From Marinilabiliaceae bacterium JC017 (GTDB lineage: Bacteria; Bacteroidota; Bacteroidia; Bacteroidales; Marinilabiliaceae), in assembly GCA_004296775.1 (NCBI GenBank), contig RHGE01000019.1, positions 1 to 64,000 of the forward strand: 64,000 nt of DNA, given 5' to 3'. Shown here one piece after another: positions 9,041 through 17,564 of this stretch (within the stretch, counting starts at the first letter, position 1; each line of letters starts with the position of its first letter). A model generated the notes under the pieces. It was not told the DNA's origin. It saw only the letters and a program-made list of their open reading frames with translations, and ran no database searches. Position numbers and translations under genes: made by a program.

Positions 9041-10597
9041 GTGAAAAATGCATTGGGAATTGAAATCCCTGAATATATAGAAGGCATGGGAGCCCTGGAG
9101 CCCTATAAAGGAGCCTGGGAAAAGTTGCAAAAAGGTTGGATGGATGAAACGACAGTTCCTCCACCAAATAAAGCTAAGATGCCCCATGCCAGTAAAATGT
9201 GTGAGACATTAAAAGATGCTATTTTAAAGGCTGATCCGCATGATGGCATGACGGTATCGTTTCACCACCACCTGCGCTCGGGCGATGGTATTTTGGTGGA
9301 AGCCATTAAAATATTGGCCGAGTTAGGAATCAAAGACATTACTTTGGCTTCTTCCAGTTTAACCTCGGCACATGATCCGATCTTACCTTATTTGAAGGAT
9401 GGTACCATTACTGGTATCTGGTCTTCAGGTATTCGCGGAGAGCTGGGTAAAGCCATTGCAGAAGGAGTACTTCCAAAGCCGGTAGTGATCCATTCACATG
9501 GTGGAAGGGTTCGGGATGTTCATACCGGACGAATTCGTATTGACCTGGCTATATTAGCCGCTTCTGCTGCCGATTGCGAGGGAAATGCTACCGGTTCGCA
9601 CGGGCCATCAGCTTTCGGATCGATGGGTTATGCCGCCATTGACTCGTGGTATGCCAAACAAGTGGTGGTGGTAACCGATAACTTGGTGGATTACCCTTGT
9701 GTGCCACCTTCCATTCGTCAGAATTATGTGGATTATGTGGTGAAGGTTGATTCCATTGGTGATCCTACTAAAATTGCCAGTGGTACTACTCGTATCACCA
9801 AATCACCCATGGACCTTCAGATTGCAAGGTTAGCTGCCAAAGCAATCATTGCTTCTGATTCTTTTAAACAAGGTTTCAGCTTCCAGGTTGGAGCCGGTGG
9901 TGCTTCGCTGGCGGTTGCCAAGTTTATTCGTGAAGCCATGAAGGAAAAAGAGGTGAAAGGAAGCTTCTTGTTGGGTGGTGTAACGAGCTATTGCGTAGAC
10001 ATGCTGAATGAAGGTTTGTTTAACTCCATCTTTGATGTGCAATCCTTTGATGCGGCTGTGAGTTCATCACTTCTTAATAATGCCTATCACATTGAGATAC
10101 CGGCCGGGCTTTATGCCAACCCATTCAATTGTGGTTGTATGACTAACAAGCTGGATATTGTGGTGCTGGGTGCTTTGGAAGTGGATACAGATTTTAATGT
10201 GAACGTGATCACTGGTTCTGAAGGGGCCGTAAGAGGTGCTTCCGGCGGACACAGTGATACAGCTTCAGGCGCTAATTTGACAGTGGTTGTATGTCCTTCT
10301 TTCAGGGGGCGTATTCCTATTGTGAAAAAGCAAGTGCATACCGTGGTGACACCTGGAGAAACCATTGATGTGGTAGTTACCGAACGGGGTATTTGTGTGA
10401 ATCCGCGCCGTCCGGAATTAAGAAAATCCCTTGAGGAGGCCGGCTTACCGGTTAAAGATATCGAAGTGTTGGCTGAAGAGGTAGAGAAGATAACAGGGAA
10501 GTCCAAAGATATCGAGTGTGAGGATCGAATCGTGGGATTAGTTGAGTATCGGGACGGTACTATTATTGATGTAATCAGGCAAGTGAAGCAATTATGA
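9041..10597 (+). CDS. citF: Citrate lyase alpha subunit (citrate:acetyl-ACP transferase)
   Basis: CitF exchanges the acetyl group on CitD for citrate, forming citryl-ACP and acetate. The 518-residue product matches E. coli CitF along its length, including DGMTVSFHHHLRSGDG, LASSSL, IHSHGGRVRDV, GAGGASLAVAKF, DVQSFDAAVSSS, NVNVITGSEG and RGASGGHSDTA. The start is a GTG at 9041, 50 nt after citE; the first in-frame ATG falls inside the conserved region. The end overlaps the next gene by 4 nt (ATGA at 10594-10597), which implies translational coupling. Confidence 0.96.
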   Translation: MKNALGIEIPEYIEGMGALEPYKGAWEKLQKGWMDETTVPPPNKAKMPHASKMCETLKDAILKADPHDGMTVSFHHHLRSGDGILVEAIKILAELGIKDITLASSSLTSAHDPILPYLKDGTITGIWSSGIRGELGKAIAEGVLPKPVVIHSHGGRVRDVHTGRIRIDLAILAASAADCEGNATGSHGPSAFGSMGYAAIDSWYAKQVVVVTDNLVDYPCVPPSIRQNYVDYVVKVDSIGDPTKIASGTTRITKSPMDLQIARLAAKAIIASDSFKQGFSFQVGAGGASLAVAKFIREAMKEKEVKGSFLLGGVTSYCVDMLNEGLFNSIFDVQSFDAAVSSSLLNNAYHIEIPAGLYANPFNCGCMTNKLDIVVLGALEVDTDFNVNVITGSEGAVRGASGGHSDTASGANLTVVVCPSFRGRIPIVKKQVHTVVTPGETIDVVVTERGICVNPRRPELRKSLEEAGLPVKDIEVLAEEVEKITGKSKDIECEDRIVGLVEYRDGTIIDVIRQVKQL

Positions 10598-12003
10598 GCA
10601 TAGAAACCGACCAAATAACATTAGCAGCCATTATGGCTAAGTCCCGTGAGCGGCGGTGGCAGCAGAAACTGGAACTGGCTGGTCAGGGGAATCATGTAAT
10701 TTCGGTACAACTCAATGTGCCGGGATATCCTAAAGTGTTTGGTCGGTTAGATGAGTTTTTCAGTCTGATAAGCCAGGAGATTGCTGATTTTTTTAGGAGT
10801 TATTGCATTTTCCTGGATCTAAAAGAACAGGTGTGCGAATCAGACGACACCGGATCGATGACACTTTTTGGCGTGCCGGCAGATATTATTTCTGCCCGGC
10901 AGCTGAAGGTCATCTCGGAACAGTTCGAGGAGTCGCATCCTTTGGGCCGTTTCATTGATGTGGACATTCTGGATGTAACAGGGGAAGCTATTTCTTCTGG
11001 AAAATTAAAGCCTTGCTTTTATTGTCAGGCGGCTCCGGCTTTTATTTGCAGACGGGAAAATAAACACGATATAAATGTGTTGCGAGAGTTTATTGAGTCA
11101 AAGGTGAATCGTTTTTTAGCGAAACGTGCTACGGGGCAATTGGCCCATACGCTTTCTGCTTTTGCATGCCGGGCGTTATTGCATGAAGTGTCGTTGACAC
11201 CGAAACCTGGTCTGGTTACCAGAACGGATGCCGGGGCTCATACCGACATGGACTTTACAACCTTTTTGGATGCCATTGGTAGTTTTGCTCCATACTTTCA
11301 GGATATCGTGCGGTTGACAGATCAGATTGAAGACAAAGATAACTCTGCAGTCTTACCGGCTATACGTCGTATTGGCTTGCAAATGGAAGGTGCGATGAAC
11401 GGGGTAACCAACAGGGTGAATACCCATAAGGGAGCTATCTTCTTAATGGCGTTGGCTGTTTTTTGTGCCGCCAAAGTGATTCGAAAAAAAGGTATTTTTA
11501 AACTTGGAGCTTTTGTTTGTGAAGTTCAACGAATTTCTATAGGTTTGGTGCAGCGTGAGTTGTGTTTGAAAACCAATGGTAAATCAACCCATGGGCAGAA
11601 GTGTTTTGAGCAATATGGCTTAGAGGGATCCGGCGCACGGGGAGAGGTTGAACAAGGTTTTCCTTCGGTTGTTTACTATGGACTGCCTGTAATAAAAGAA
11701 GGATTAGAGAAGTTGGGGGTAACTCCTAAAGATGAAGATTTAAGAGTGGTGTTGGTAGAGGCGTTATTGAATATTATGACTGTGAATAATGATACAAACG
11801 TTTTGTTTCGTCACGGGTGGGAAGTGTTAGAAGAGATAAAACGTAAATCAGCAGATGCCCTGTTGGCCTGGAGAAAAGGTGACAATGCGCTTTATCTGCA
11901 AATGGTTGATGAGTGCCGGAAACGTCGGATATCACCGGGAGGTTCGGCCGATTTATTGTCGGTGTCAATGTTTGTTTGCTATTGTGATAATCAGTTTAGG
12001 TAG
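10594..12003 (+). CDS. citXG: Fused CitX-CitG: holo-citrate lyase synthase and triphosphoribosyl-dephospho-CoA synthase
   Basis: One 469-residue chain covers both steps of prosthetic-group assembly. Residues about 10-175 are CitX-like (SRERRWQQ, SVQLNVPG, HPLGRFIDVDILD, and a Cys pair in CFYCQAAPAFIC), which attaches the group to CitD S14. Residues about 183-469 are CitG-like (ALLHEVSLTPKPGLV, DAGAHTDMDF, GVTNRVNTHKGAIF), which makes the triphosphoribosyl-dephospho-CoA precursor. CitXG fusions are known, for example in Haemophilus; Klebsiella and E. coli keep the functions separate. It overlaps citF by 4 nt and is followed 3 nt later by citC. Confidence 0.92.
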   Translation: MSIETDQITLAAIMAKSRERRWQQKLELAGQGNHVISVQLNVPGYPKVFGRLDEFFSLISQEIADFFRSYCIFLDLKEQVCESDDTGSMTLFGVPADIISARQLKVISEQFEESHPLGRFIDVDILDVTGEAISSGKLKPCFYCQAAPAFICRRENKHDINVLREFIESKVNRFLAKRATGQLAHTLSAFACRALLHEVSLTPKPGLVTRTDAGAHTDMDFTTFLDAIGSFAPYFQDIVRLTDQIEDKDNSAVLPAIRRIGLQMEGAMNGVTNRVNTHKGAIFLMALAVFCAAKVIRKKGIFKLGAFVCEVQRISIGLVQRELCLKTNGKSTHGQKCFEQYGLEGSGARGEVEQGFPSVVYYGLPVIKEGLEKLGVTPKDEDLRVVLVEALLNIMTVNNDTNVLFRHGWEVLEEIKRKSADALLAWRKGDNALYLQMVDECRKRRISPGGSADLLSVSMFVCYCDNQFR

Positions 12004-12006
12004 TTT

Positions 12007-13080
12007 ATGATCGTAGAGAATACAGATTTTCGTATAGATGAACCCGATTTATCCAGTGGGTATGACGTTGCTTTGATAAAACGTTTTCTTATTCCCATGG
12101 GGCTCAATTTCCAACCGGGAGAGGTGGACTATACAGTTATTTTATATACCCTCAATGATGAGATTATAGCTACTGGGTCCTATCAGGGACGGACGCTCAA
12201 ATACGTAGCTGTGGCTCCCAATTACCGGGAGACAACTGCATTTGCCCTGGTGGTTACGCACTTGATTGAAAAAGTGATGGAGCACAACCAGCAGGTGTTT
12301 GTTTTTACACGTCCTGAAAATATCCCTTATTTTGAAGGGCTTGGTTTTTCTCACATTGCAACGGCAGCGCCGTTAATTTCCATATTGGAGTTTGGGTATA
12401 AAGGTTTATGTGATTATCAGACCTATCTTCGAACGTTGAAATGTCCGTCACAGCTGGGTGTTGTGTCATCTATTGTGATGAATGGTAATCCTTTTACCAA
12501 AGGGCATCAATACCTGGTAGAGAAAGCATCAGCCGAAAGCGGATTGGTGTATCTGTTCGTGGTTGAAGAGAACCGGTCAGTTTTTTCGTTTGATGTGCGC
12601 TGGGAGCTTATTGAACGAGGCACAGCCCATTTGCCTAATGTGATATTGGTGAAGGGCGGGTATTACATTGTCTCTTCCGCTACCTTTCCGGATTACTTTC
12701 TTAAAAGTGAAGAACCGGGGGTGATTACCCAAAAACAAACCGAATTGGATATTCGTGTTTTTGCTAATTGTATTGCGCCGGTGCTTGGTATTCAACGCCG
12801 ATATGTGGGTACAGAGGAGTATTGTGCCACAACAAAGCTCTACAATGAGACCATGAAAGATATTCTGCCGAAGGAGGGGGTTGAATTAGTTGAGGTTCCT
12901 CGAAAATTAGCTGAAGGAGACGGGGGATTAATCAGTGCTACCAAAGTCAGGGAGGCGATTAAAGATCACAAGGAAGAACACCTGGCCGATTACTTGCCGG
13001 CATCGACATTGGATTTTATCAAATCTGCCCGGTTTGAACCCTTTCGCGAAAAGATATTAGTGAGTGAGAAAAGACATTAA
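12007..13080 (+). CDS. citC: [Citrate (pro-3S)-lyase] ligase
   Basis: CitC acetylates the thiol of the CitD prosthetic group with acetate and ATP, activating the lyase. The 357-residue protein has an N-terminal GNAT-like region (residues about 15-130). The C-terminal nucleotidyltransferase domain begins at about 145, with the phosphate-binding segment VMNGNPFTKGHQYLV (a variant HxGH motif) and a late SATKVREAI (ISATKVRE-type) motif. It closes the operon, with a strong terminator immediately after it. In Klebsiella citC is the first gene, so the order is different here. Confidence 0.94.
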   Translation: MIVENTDFRIDEPDLSSGYDVALIKRFLIPMGLNFQPGEVDYTVILYTLNDEIIATGSYQGRTLKYVAVAPNYRETTAFALVVTHLIEKVMEHNQQVFVFTRPENIPYFEGLGFSHIATAAPLISILEFGYKGLCDYQTYLRTLKCPSQLGVVSSIVMNGNPFTKGHQYLVEKASAESGLVYLFVVEENRSVFSFDVRWELIERGTAHLPNVILVKGGYYIVSSATFPDYFLKSEEPGVITQKQTELDIRVFANCIAPVLGIQRRYVGTEEYCATTKLYNETMKDILPKEGVELVEVPRKLAEGDGGLISATKVREAIKDHKEEHLADYLPASTLDFIKSARFEPFREKILVSEKRH

Positions 13081-13084
13081 ACAA

Positions 13085-13118
13085 AAAACCGCCAATAATA
13101 AAAGGCGGTTTTTTATTT
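13085..13118 (+). terminator. Rho-independent terminator of the cit operon
   Basis: A 9-bp stem AAAACCGCC/GGCGGTTTT (13085-13093 with 13104-13112) is followed by a T-rich tail. Confidence 0.9.
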
Positions 13119-13130
13119 TATTCATTTGTC

Positions 13131-13457
13131 TTAGTTGCAGCACTCCAAGTCAGGAAGTATATCAAAGACCTGATCGAGTTTCATCAGGCATAAAAGGCTC
13201 ATTACTTCCTTTTGCACAGAACAAATCTTAAAAGTGCAATTATTTTCGCGAGAAGTTTTTAATGCGCTGATTAAGGTTCCAATTCCTGTGCTATCAATAA
13301 ATTTGATATTCTCAAGATTTAAAACAACATGAGAGCCTTTTACTTTAAGTAAGTCGGTCAAATCCTGCTTTATCTCCGGTGCAATGGTCGCATTTAACCT
13401 GTCAGTTCCGGCTATGGATCCTACTTTGCAATTGTTTACTTCTTTAATTTCAAGCAT
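13131..13457 (-). CDS. STAS-domain protein, anti-sigma factor antagonist type
   Basis: This 108-residue single-domain protein belongs to the SpoIIAA/RsbV family. The phosphorylatable serine lies in FIDSTGIGTL (D55, S56), flanked by the usual VVLNLENIKF strand. Family members are switched by a serine kinase and a PP2C phosphatase and then bind the kinase. No such partner is in the window, so the target is unknown. It is the second gene of a two-gene minus-strand operon with the Hpt protein, 11 nt apart. The C-terminus contains an extra DLECCN with two adjacent cysteines. Confidence 0.85.
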   Translation of the reverse strand: MLEIKEVNNCKVGSIAGTDRLNATIAPEIKQDLTDLLKVKGSHVVLNLENIKFIDSTGIGTLISALKTSRENNCTFKICSVQKEVMSLLCLMKLDQVFDILPDLECCN

Positions 13458-13468
13458 AGCTTTTGTAT

Positions 13469-13945
13469 TTAATTCCCCAGTACCTTTTGTAATTCCTTTA
13501 TTGCTTCTTTACAGATGAAATTAAACTTATCTATCAGGTTACGGATACTCTCTTCATTACAATTGTTTTTAACCCATTTCAGGCGTTCCTTGGGGTAACC
13601 TTCTAATGATTTAAGCAATTTGTCAATTTCATCCCTTTGTTCTCTACTTAATTCAGCTTTGCTTTTTAGAAAGTCTATGCGCATTGACTTGGAAACAAGT
13701 TCAAGGTTTTTCAAGTCGTTATTGCCAAGTTCTTCCATTCCCATGGAAATAACGGAAGATTTAGCCTTGTGAGCGATGGCAGCAATCTTAAGCCAATCTT
13801 TCTTGCTGTACCCATTGTCGAATCCTTCGACAAATTCTGGCATTTGCTCAATAAATATGGAGATGAGTTCTTTGATAAGTTCCTGGTCTCCTTCTGTGAT
13901 GCTTTCTAAATAGCTAAGGTTGATGTAATTGTTATGGTTTGGCAT
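13469..13945 (-). CDS. Hpt-domain phosphotransfer protein
   Basis: The 158-residue helical protein has a histidine phosphotransfer domain in its first half. The active histidine is H59 in IAAIAHKAKSS, followed by the typical helix SVISMGMEEL. The N-terminal ...SYLESITEGDQELIKELISIF matches the first Hpt helices. The second half (about 95-158) is helical and charged, with no recognised family. The start MPNHNNY at 13945 is preferred because residues encoded upstream do not match the family. It presumably relays phosphate from a hybrid kinase encoded elsewhere, and its pairing with a STAS protein suggests one output pathway. Confidence 0.8.
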   Translation of the reverse strand: MPNHNNYINLSYLESITEGDQELIKELISIFIEQMPEFVEGFDNGYSKKDWLKIAAIAHKAKSSVISMGMEELGNNDLKNLELVSKSMRIDFLKSKAELSREQRDEIDKLLKSLEGYPKERLKWVKNNCNEESIRNLIDKFNFICKEAIKELQKVLGN

Positions 13946-14079
13946 GGAAATGTTATTTTGTAATTCGATTGAATGTACAAATTTTTTCCTCAAAATTAAT
14001 GCTTTTCGATGAAAATAGGAACCATCATTCTGGCCAACACCTGATTTTTGTTAGCTGTTTTCAAGAATAATTATCATTT

Positions 14080-14108
14080 TTTGGCACTTGAATTATTTTT
14101 TACATTTG
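14080..14108 (+). promoter_or_regulatory. Putative gcvT promoter (-33 TTTG, -7 TACATTTG)
   Basis: TTTG at 14080-14083 and TACATTTG at 14101-14108 are 17 nt apart, close to the Bacteroidetes consensus TTTG/TAnnTTTG. Transcription would start near 14114. This excludes translation starts upstream of that point and gives gcvT a leader of about 97 nt. Confidence 0.6.
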
Positions 14109-14210
14109 TGGAGTGTCTGGATGAGCCAGCTCAATTTGGCAGAGATTGATCGGGTCAGTTGGGTTGCTTTGAAAGTAGGAATTAATATACACGATAAACG
14201 AGATTCAAAT

Positions 14211-15293
14211 ATGAAAAGAACAGCATTTTTTGAGATGCATAAAGCACGTGGAGCAAAGATGGTTCCGTTTGCTGGTTATGAAATGCCCGTTGAATATTTT
14301 GGTATCAACAAAGAACACCTGACAGTGCGCGATGGTGTGGGTGTCTTCGATGTGTCTCATATGGGGGAGTTTTGGGTGAAAGGACCTAAAGCATTAGAAT
14401 TTGTACAAAAAGTAACTTCTAATGATGCCAGTGTTCTGACAAAAGGTAAAGCTCAATACTCATGTTTCCCGAATGGAAAAGGCGGGATTGTTGATGACCT
14501 TTTAGTTTATCGTTACGACGAGGAGAAGTTTCTATTGGTGGTTAATGCTTCCAATATTGACAAAGACTGGGCTTGGTGTAATGAGCAAAATACCATGGGG
14601 GCGGAATTGGAAAATGCCAGTGATAATATTTCCCAGCTGGCTATTCAGGGACCGAAAGCCACAGAAGTATTGCAGAAGTTGACAGATATAAATTTGTCTG
14701 ATATTCCTTATTACACTTTTGTTGTTGGACCAATTGCCGGCGCTGAAGAGGTAATTATTTCAAATACTGGTTATACCGGTTCCGGTGGATTTGAGTTGTA
14801 TATGTACAATGCTGATGCCGAGAAAGTGTGGAATGCTATTTTTGAGGCCGGAGTAGAAGAGGGTATCCAGCCAATTGGTTTGGGTGCACGTGATACCCTT
14901 CGACTTGAAAAAGGATTCTGCTTATATGGTAATGATATCGATGATACTACTTCTCCAATTGAGGCTGGATTGGGCTGGATCACAAAATTTGTAGATCACA
15001 AGGATTTTATCAACAAGGATATTTTTCTTAAACAAAAAGAAGAGGGGGTAACCCGTCGTTTGCGTGGATTTGTGTTGGAGGATAAAGGTATTCCACGGCA
15101 TGATTATGAAATTATTAATGACCAGGATGAGGTTATTGGTCGGGTAACTTCCGGTACCATGTCTCCTATGTTAAAACAAGGAATTGGTATGGGATACATT
15201 AATAAAGGTTACACTAAGTTTGATACAGAAATATTTATCAAAGTACGTAACCGTAAACTTAAAGCTAAAGTTGTTAAAATTCCATTTGTATAA
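14211..15293 (+). CDS. gcvT: Aminomethyltransferase, glycine cleavage system T protein
   Basis: The T protein takes the aminomethyl group from lipoylated H protein, releasing ammonia and forming methylene-tetrahydrofolate. The 360-residue chain starts [20 protein letters not shown], has [11 protein letters not shown] near the N-terminus, the [11 protein letters not shown] segment, [13 protein letters not shown] and a C-terminal barrel domain. The open frame extends 41 codons upstream, but that part precedes the likely promoter and is unlike the family, so the ATG at 14211 is chosen. gcvP and gcvH are not adjacent. It sits beside the serine genes, consistent with serine/glycine one-carbon metabolism. 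Confidence 0.95.
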   Translation: MKRTAFFEMHKARGAKMVPFAGYEMPVEYFGINKEHLTVRDGVGVFDVSHMGEFWVKGPKALEFVQKVTSNDASVLTKGKAQYSCFPNGKGGIVDDLLVYRYDEEKFLLVVNASNIDKDWAWCNEQNTMGAELENASDNISQLAIQGPKATEVLQKLTDINLSDIPYYTFVVGPIAGAEEVIISNTGYTGSGGFELYMYNADAEKVWNAIFEAGVEEGIQPIGLGARDTLRLEKGFCLYGNDIDDTTSPIEAGLGWITKFVDHKDFINKDIFLKQKEEGVTRRLRGFVLEDKGIPRHDYEIINDQDEVIGRVTSGTMSPMLKQGIGMGYINKGYTKFDTEIFIKVRNRKLKAKVVKIPFV

Positions 15294-15465
15294 TTGTTTT
15301 CAGGGAGATAACAACTATTAGGGTAGCCAAAGGATAATATTAAGAATCTATGTGGGATTTATGTCTGTTTGGTAGAGTTTGAATGAGATATTTTCTAATT
15401 TTATCGACCCTAATTAAAGTTTGAAAAATAATAAGGTTAGAAAGGAAAAATTTAAACTATTTAAA

Positions 15466-16536
15466 ATGAAAAAACATAACTTTTATGCAGGCCCCTCAAT
15501 CCTGCCGGAGGACACAATTAAAAATACAGCTGATGCTGTTTTAAACTTTGCTGGTACAGGATTGTCTTTGCTTGAAGTTTCTCACCGCGGAAAAGAGTTT
15601 GTTGCCGTGATGGATCAGGCTCAGGCTCTTTTTAAAGAATTGCTTGATATTCCAGAGGGATATGAGGTGCTTTTTGTTGGTGGTGGTGCCAGTACGCAGT
15701 TTTGTATGGTTCCTTATAACCTGATGAACAAAAAGGCAGCCTACCTGAATACAGGAGCATGGGCTAATAAAGCATTAAAAGAAGCAAAAGGTTTTGGTGA
15801 AGTAGTAGAAGTAGCTACATCAAAAGATAAAAATTACTCATATATTCCAAAGAATTATGAAGTGCCTGTTGATGCTGAATACTTTCATATCACTACAAAT
15901 AATACCATCTACGGAACTGAGATCAAAAAGGATATTGAAGTAGGAGTGCCCTTGATTGCAGATATGTCTTCTGACATATTCTCCCGTCCGGTGGATGTTT
16001 CAAAGTATACCCTTATCTATGGTGGTGCTCAGAAAAACTTGGCACCTTCTGGTGTTACCTTTGTCATCGTAAAAAAAGATGCATTAGGCAAGATGGAGCG
16101 TCATATTCCTACTATGTTGGATTACCGTACGCACATTGAAAAAGGTTCTATGTTCAACACACCACCGGTATTGCCAGTGTTCTCAGCGTTGCAAACACTA
16201 AATTGGTTGAAAGAAAAAGGTGGACTGGTTGCAATGGAAAAAAGAAACATTGAGAAGGCTGGTATCCTTTATGATGAAATTGATCGGAACAGGTTATTTA
16301 AAGCAACTGTTAATGATTTGGAAGATCGTTCATTGATGAATATCTGCTTTGTGATGAATGACGAATACAAAGAGTTGGAGAAAGACTTCTTTGATTTCGC
16401 TACGGCACAAGGTATGGTTGGTATTAAGGGACACCGTTCAGTAGGTGGATTTAGAGCTTCTACATACAATGCTCTTCCAAAAGAGAGTGTGGAAGCATTG
16501 GTTGCTGCTATGAAAGAATTTGAAGTTAAGCATTAA
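15466..16536 (+). CDS. serC: Phosphoserine aminotransferase
   Basis: SerC transaminates 3-phosphohydroxypyruvate with glutamate to give O-phosphoserine, using PLP. The 356-residue protein begins [15 protein letters not shown], has [32 protein letters not shown], the [10 protein letters not shown] stretch and [13 protein letters not shown] with the PLP-binding lysine, and ends with [15 protein letters not shown]. The ATG at 15466 fits the family start; the frame is open another 15 codons upstream from a TTG. It leads a serC-serA-DUF1015 operon on the same strand. Confidence 0.96.
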   Translation: MKKHNFYAGPSILPEDTIKNTADAVLNFAGTGLSLLEVSHRGKEFVAVMDQAQALFKELLDIPEGYEVLFVGGGASTQFCMVPYNLMNKKAAYLNTGAWANKALKEAKGFGEVVEVATSKDKNYSYIPKNYEVPVDAEYFHITTNNTIYGTEIKKDIEVGVPLIADMSSDIFSRPVDVSKYTLIYGGAQKNLAPSGVTFVIVKKDALGKMERHIPTMLDYRTHIEKGSMFNTPPVLPVFSALQTLNWLKEKGGLVAMEKRNIEKAGILYDEIDRNRLFKATVNDLEDRSLMNICFVMNDEYKELEKDFFDFATAQGMVGIKGHRSVGGFRASTYNALPKESVEALVAAMKEFEVKH

Positions 16537-16611
16537 TACGAATAGATTTATGAGGAGGAGCTCCTCTTTTGGGGCTTCTTTTTATTCATTACCCTTAAAT
16601 AAAAGCATATC

Positions 16612-17535
16612 ATGAAGAAAATATTGGTTGCTACTGAAAAACCATTTGCAAAAGCTGCGATTGATCAAATTCGACCTGTCGTGGAGGAAGCTGGTTTTGA
16701 ATTGGCCTTGTTGGAAAAGTACACTGATAAAGCCGAACTGTTAGAGGCAGTAAAGGATGTTAGTGCTATGATCGTTCGTTCTGATAAAGTAACACGTGAA
16801 GTGATTGAAGCAGCTCCGGAGCTAAAAATAGTAGTACGTGCTGGTGCTGGCTATGATAATCTTGATTTGGCAGCGTGTACAGAAAAAGGCATAGTAGCGA
16901 TGAATACACCAGGTCAAAATTCAAATGCAGTAGCAGAGTTGGCGCTGGGTATGATGGTATATTTGGCTCGTAATAGCTATAATGGTGCGGCTGGAACTGA
17001 ATTGAGAGGCAAAAAATTAGGGATTCATGCTTATGGTAATGTAGGTCACTATGTAGCTAAGATTGCTAAAGGATTTGGTATGGAGATTTTTGCGTTTGAT
17101 CCATTTGTGGCGAAAGAAACCATAGAGGCTGATGGTATCACGCCAGTTGGTAGTGTAGAAGAGCTTTATAAAACTTGTCACTACATTTCATTGCATATTC
17201 CGGCAAATGAGAAAACTAAGCAATCTATCAATTATGAGTTGCTTTCTCAAATGCCCAAAGGAGCTGTGTTGGTAAATACTGCTCGTAAGGAAGTGATTCA
17301 CGAAGAAGAAATATTGAAGTTGATGGCTGATCGTGCCGATTTTAAATATATTTCGGATATCGCTCCTGCTAATGCCGCCGAATTTGAAGCAAACTTTGCC
17401 GGTCGTTTCTTTTTTACACCTAAAAAGATGGGTGCTCAAACGGCCGAAGCAAATGTTAACGCCGGAGTTGCTGCAGCTAGTCAAATTGTGAAATTCTTCC
17501 AAAGTGGAGATGAAACTTTTCGTGTAAATAAATAA
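16612..17535 (+). CDS. serA: D-3-phosphoglycerate dehydrogenase, short lysine type
   Basis: This 307-residue D-2-hydroxyacid dehydrogenase family protein should oxidise 3-phosphoglycerate to 3-phosphohydroxypyruvate. It lacks the C-terminal ACT and ASB regulatory domains of E. coli SerA, so it should not be serine-inhibited in that way. The substrate loop RAGAGYDNLD and catalytic arginine (NTAR, R225) are present. The catalytic His of the usual TPH motif is replaced by lysine (TPKKMGA, K271), and the usual Glu of the DVFxxEP motif is not conserved (DIAPANA). The nucleotide-binding loop reads AYGNVG instead of GxGxxG. A lysine-type phosphoglycerate dehydrogenase is known from Bacteroidales and Entamoeba, so it is likely active. 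serC is 75 nt upstream. Confidence 0.88.
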   Translation: MKKILVATEKPFAKAAIDQIRPVVEEAGFELALLEKYTDKAELLEAVKDVSAMIVRSDKVTREVIEAAPELKIVVRAGAGYDNLDLAACTEKGIVAMNTPGQNSNAVAELALGMMVYLARNSYNGAAGTELRGKKLGIHAYGNVGHYVAKIAKGFGMEIFAFDPFVAKETIEADGITPVGSVEELYKTCHYISLHIPANEKTKQSINYELLSQMPKGAVLVNTARKEVIHEEEILKLMADRADFKYISDIAPANAAEFEANFAGRFFFTPKKMGAQTAEANVNAGVAAASQIVKFFQSGDETFRVNK

Positions 17536-17564
17536 GTGTTTAATTTTTAATCTTTATAGATAAA

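Noticed and set aside
14109-14210. Glycine riboswitch ahead of gcvT
   Set aside because: The leader is too short for the usual tandem aptamers and does not show their conserved pairing and purine-rich core.
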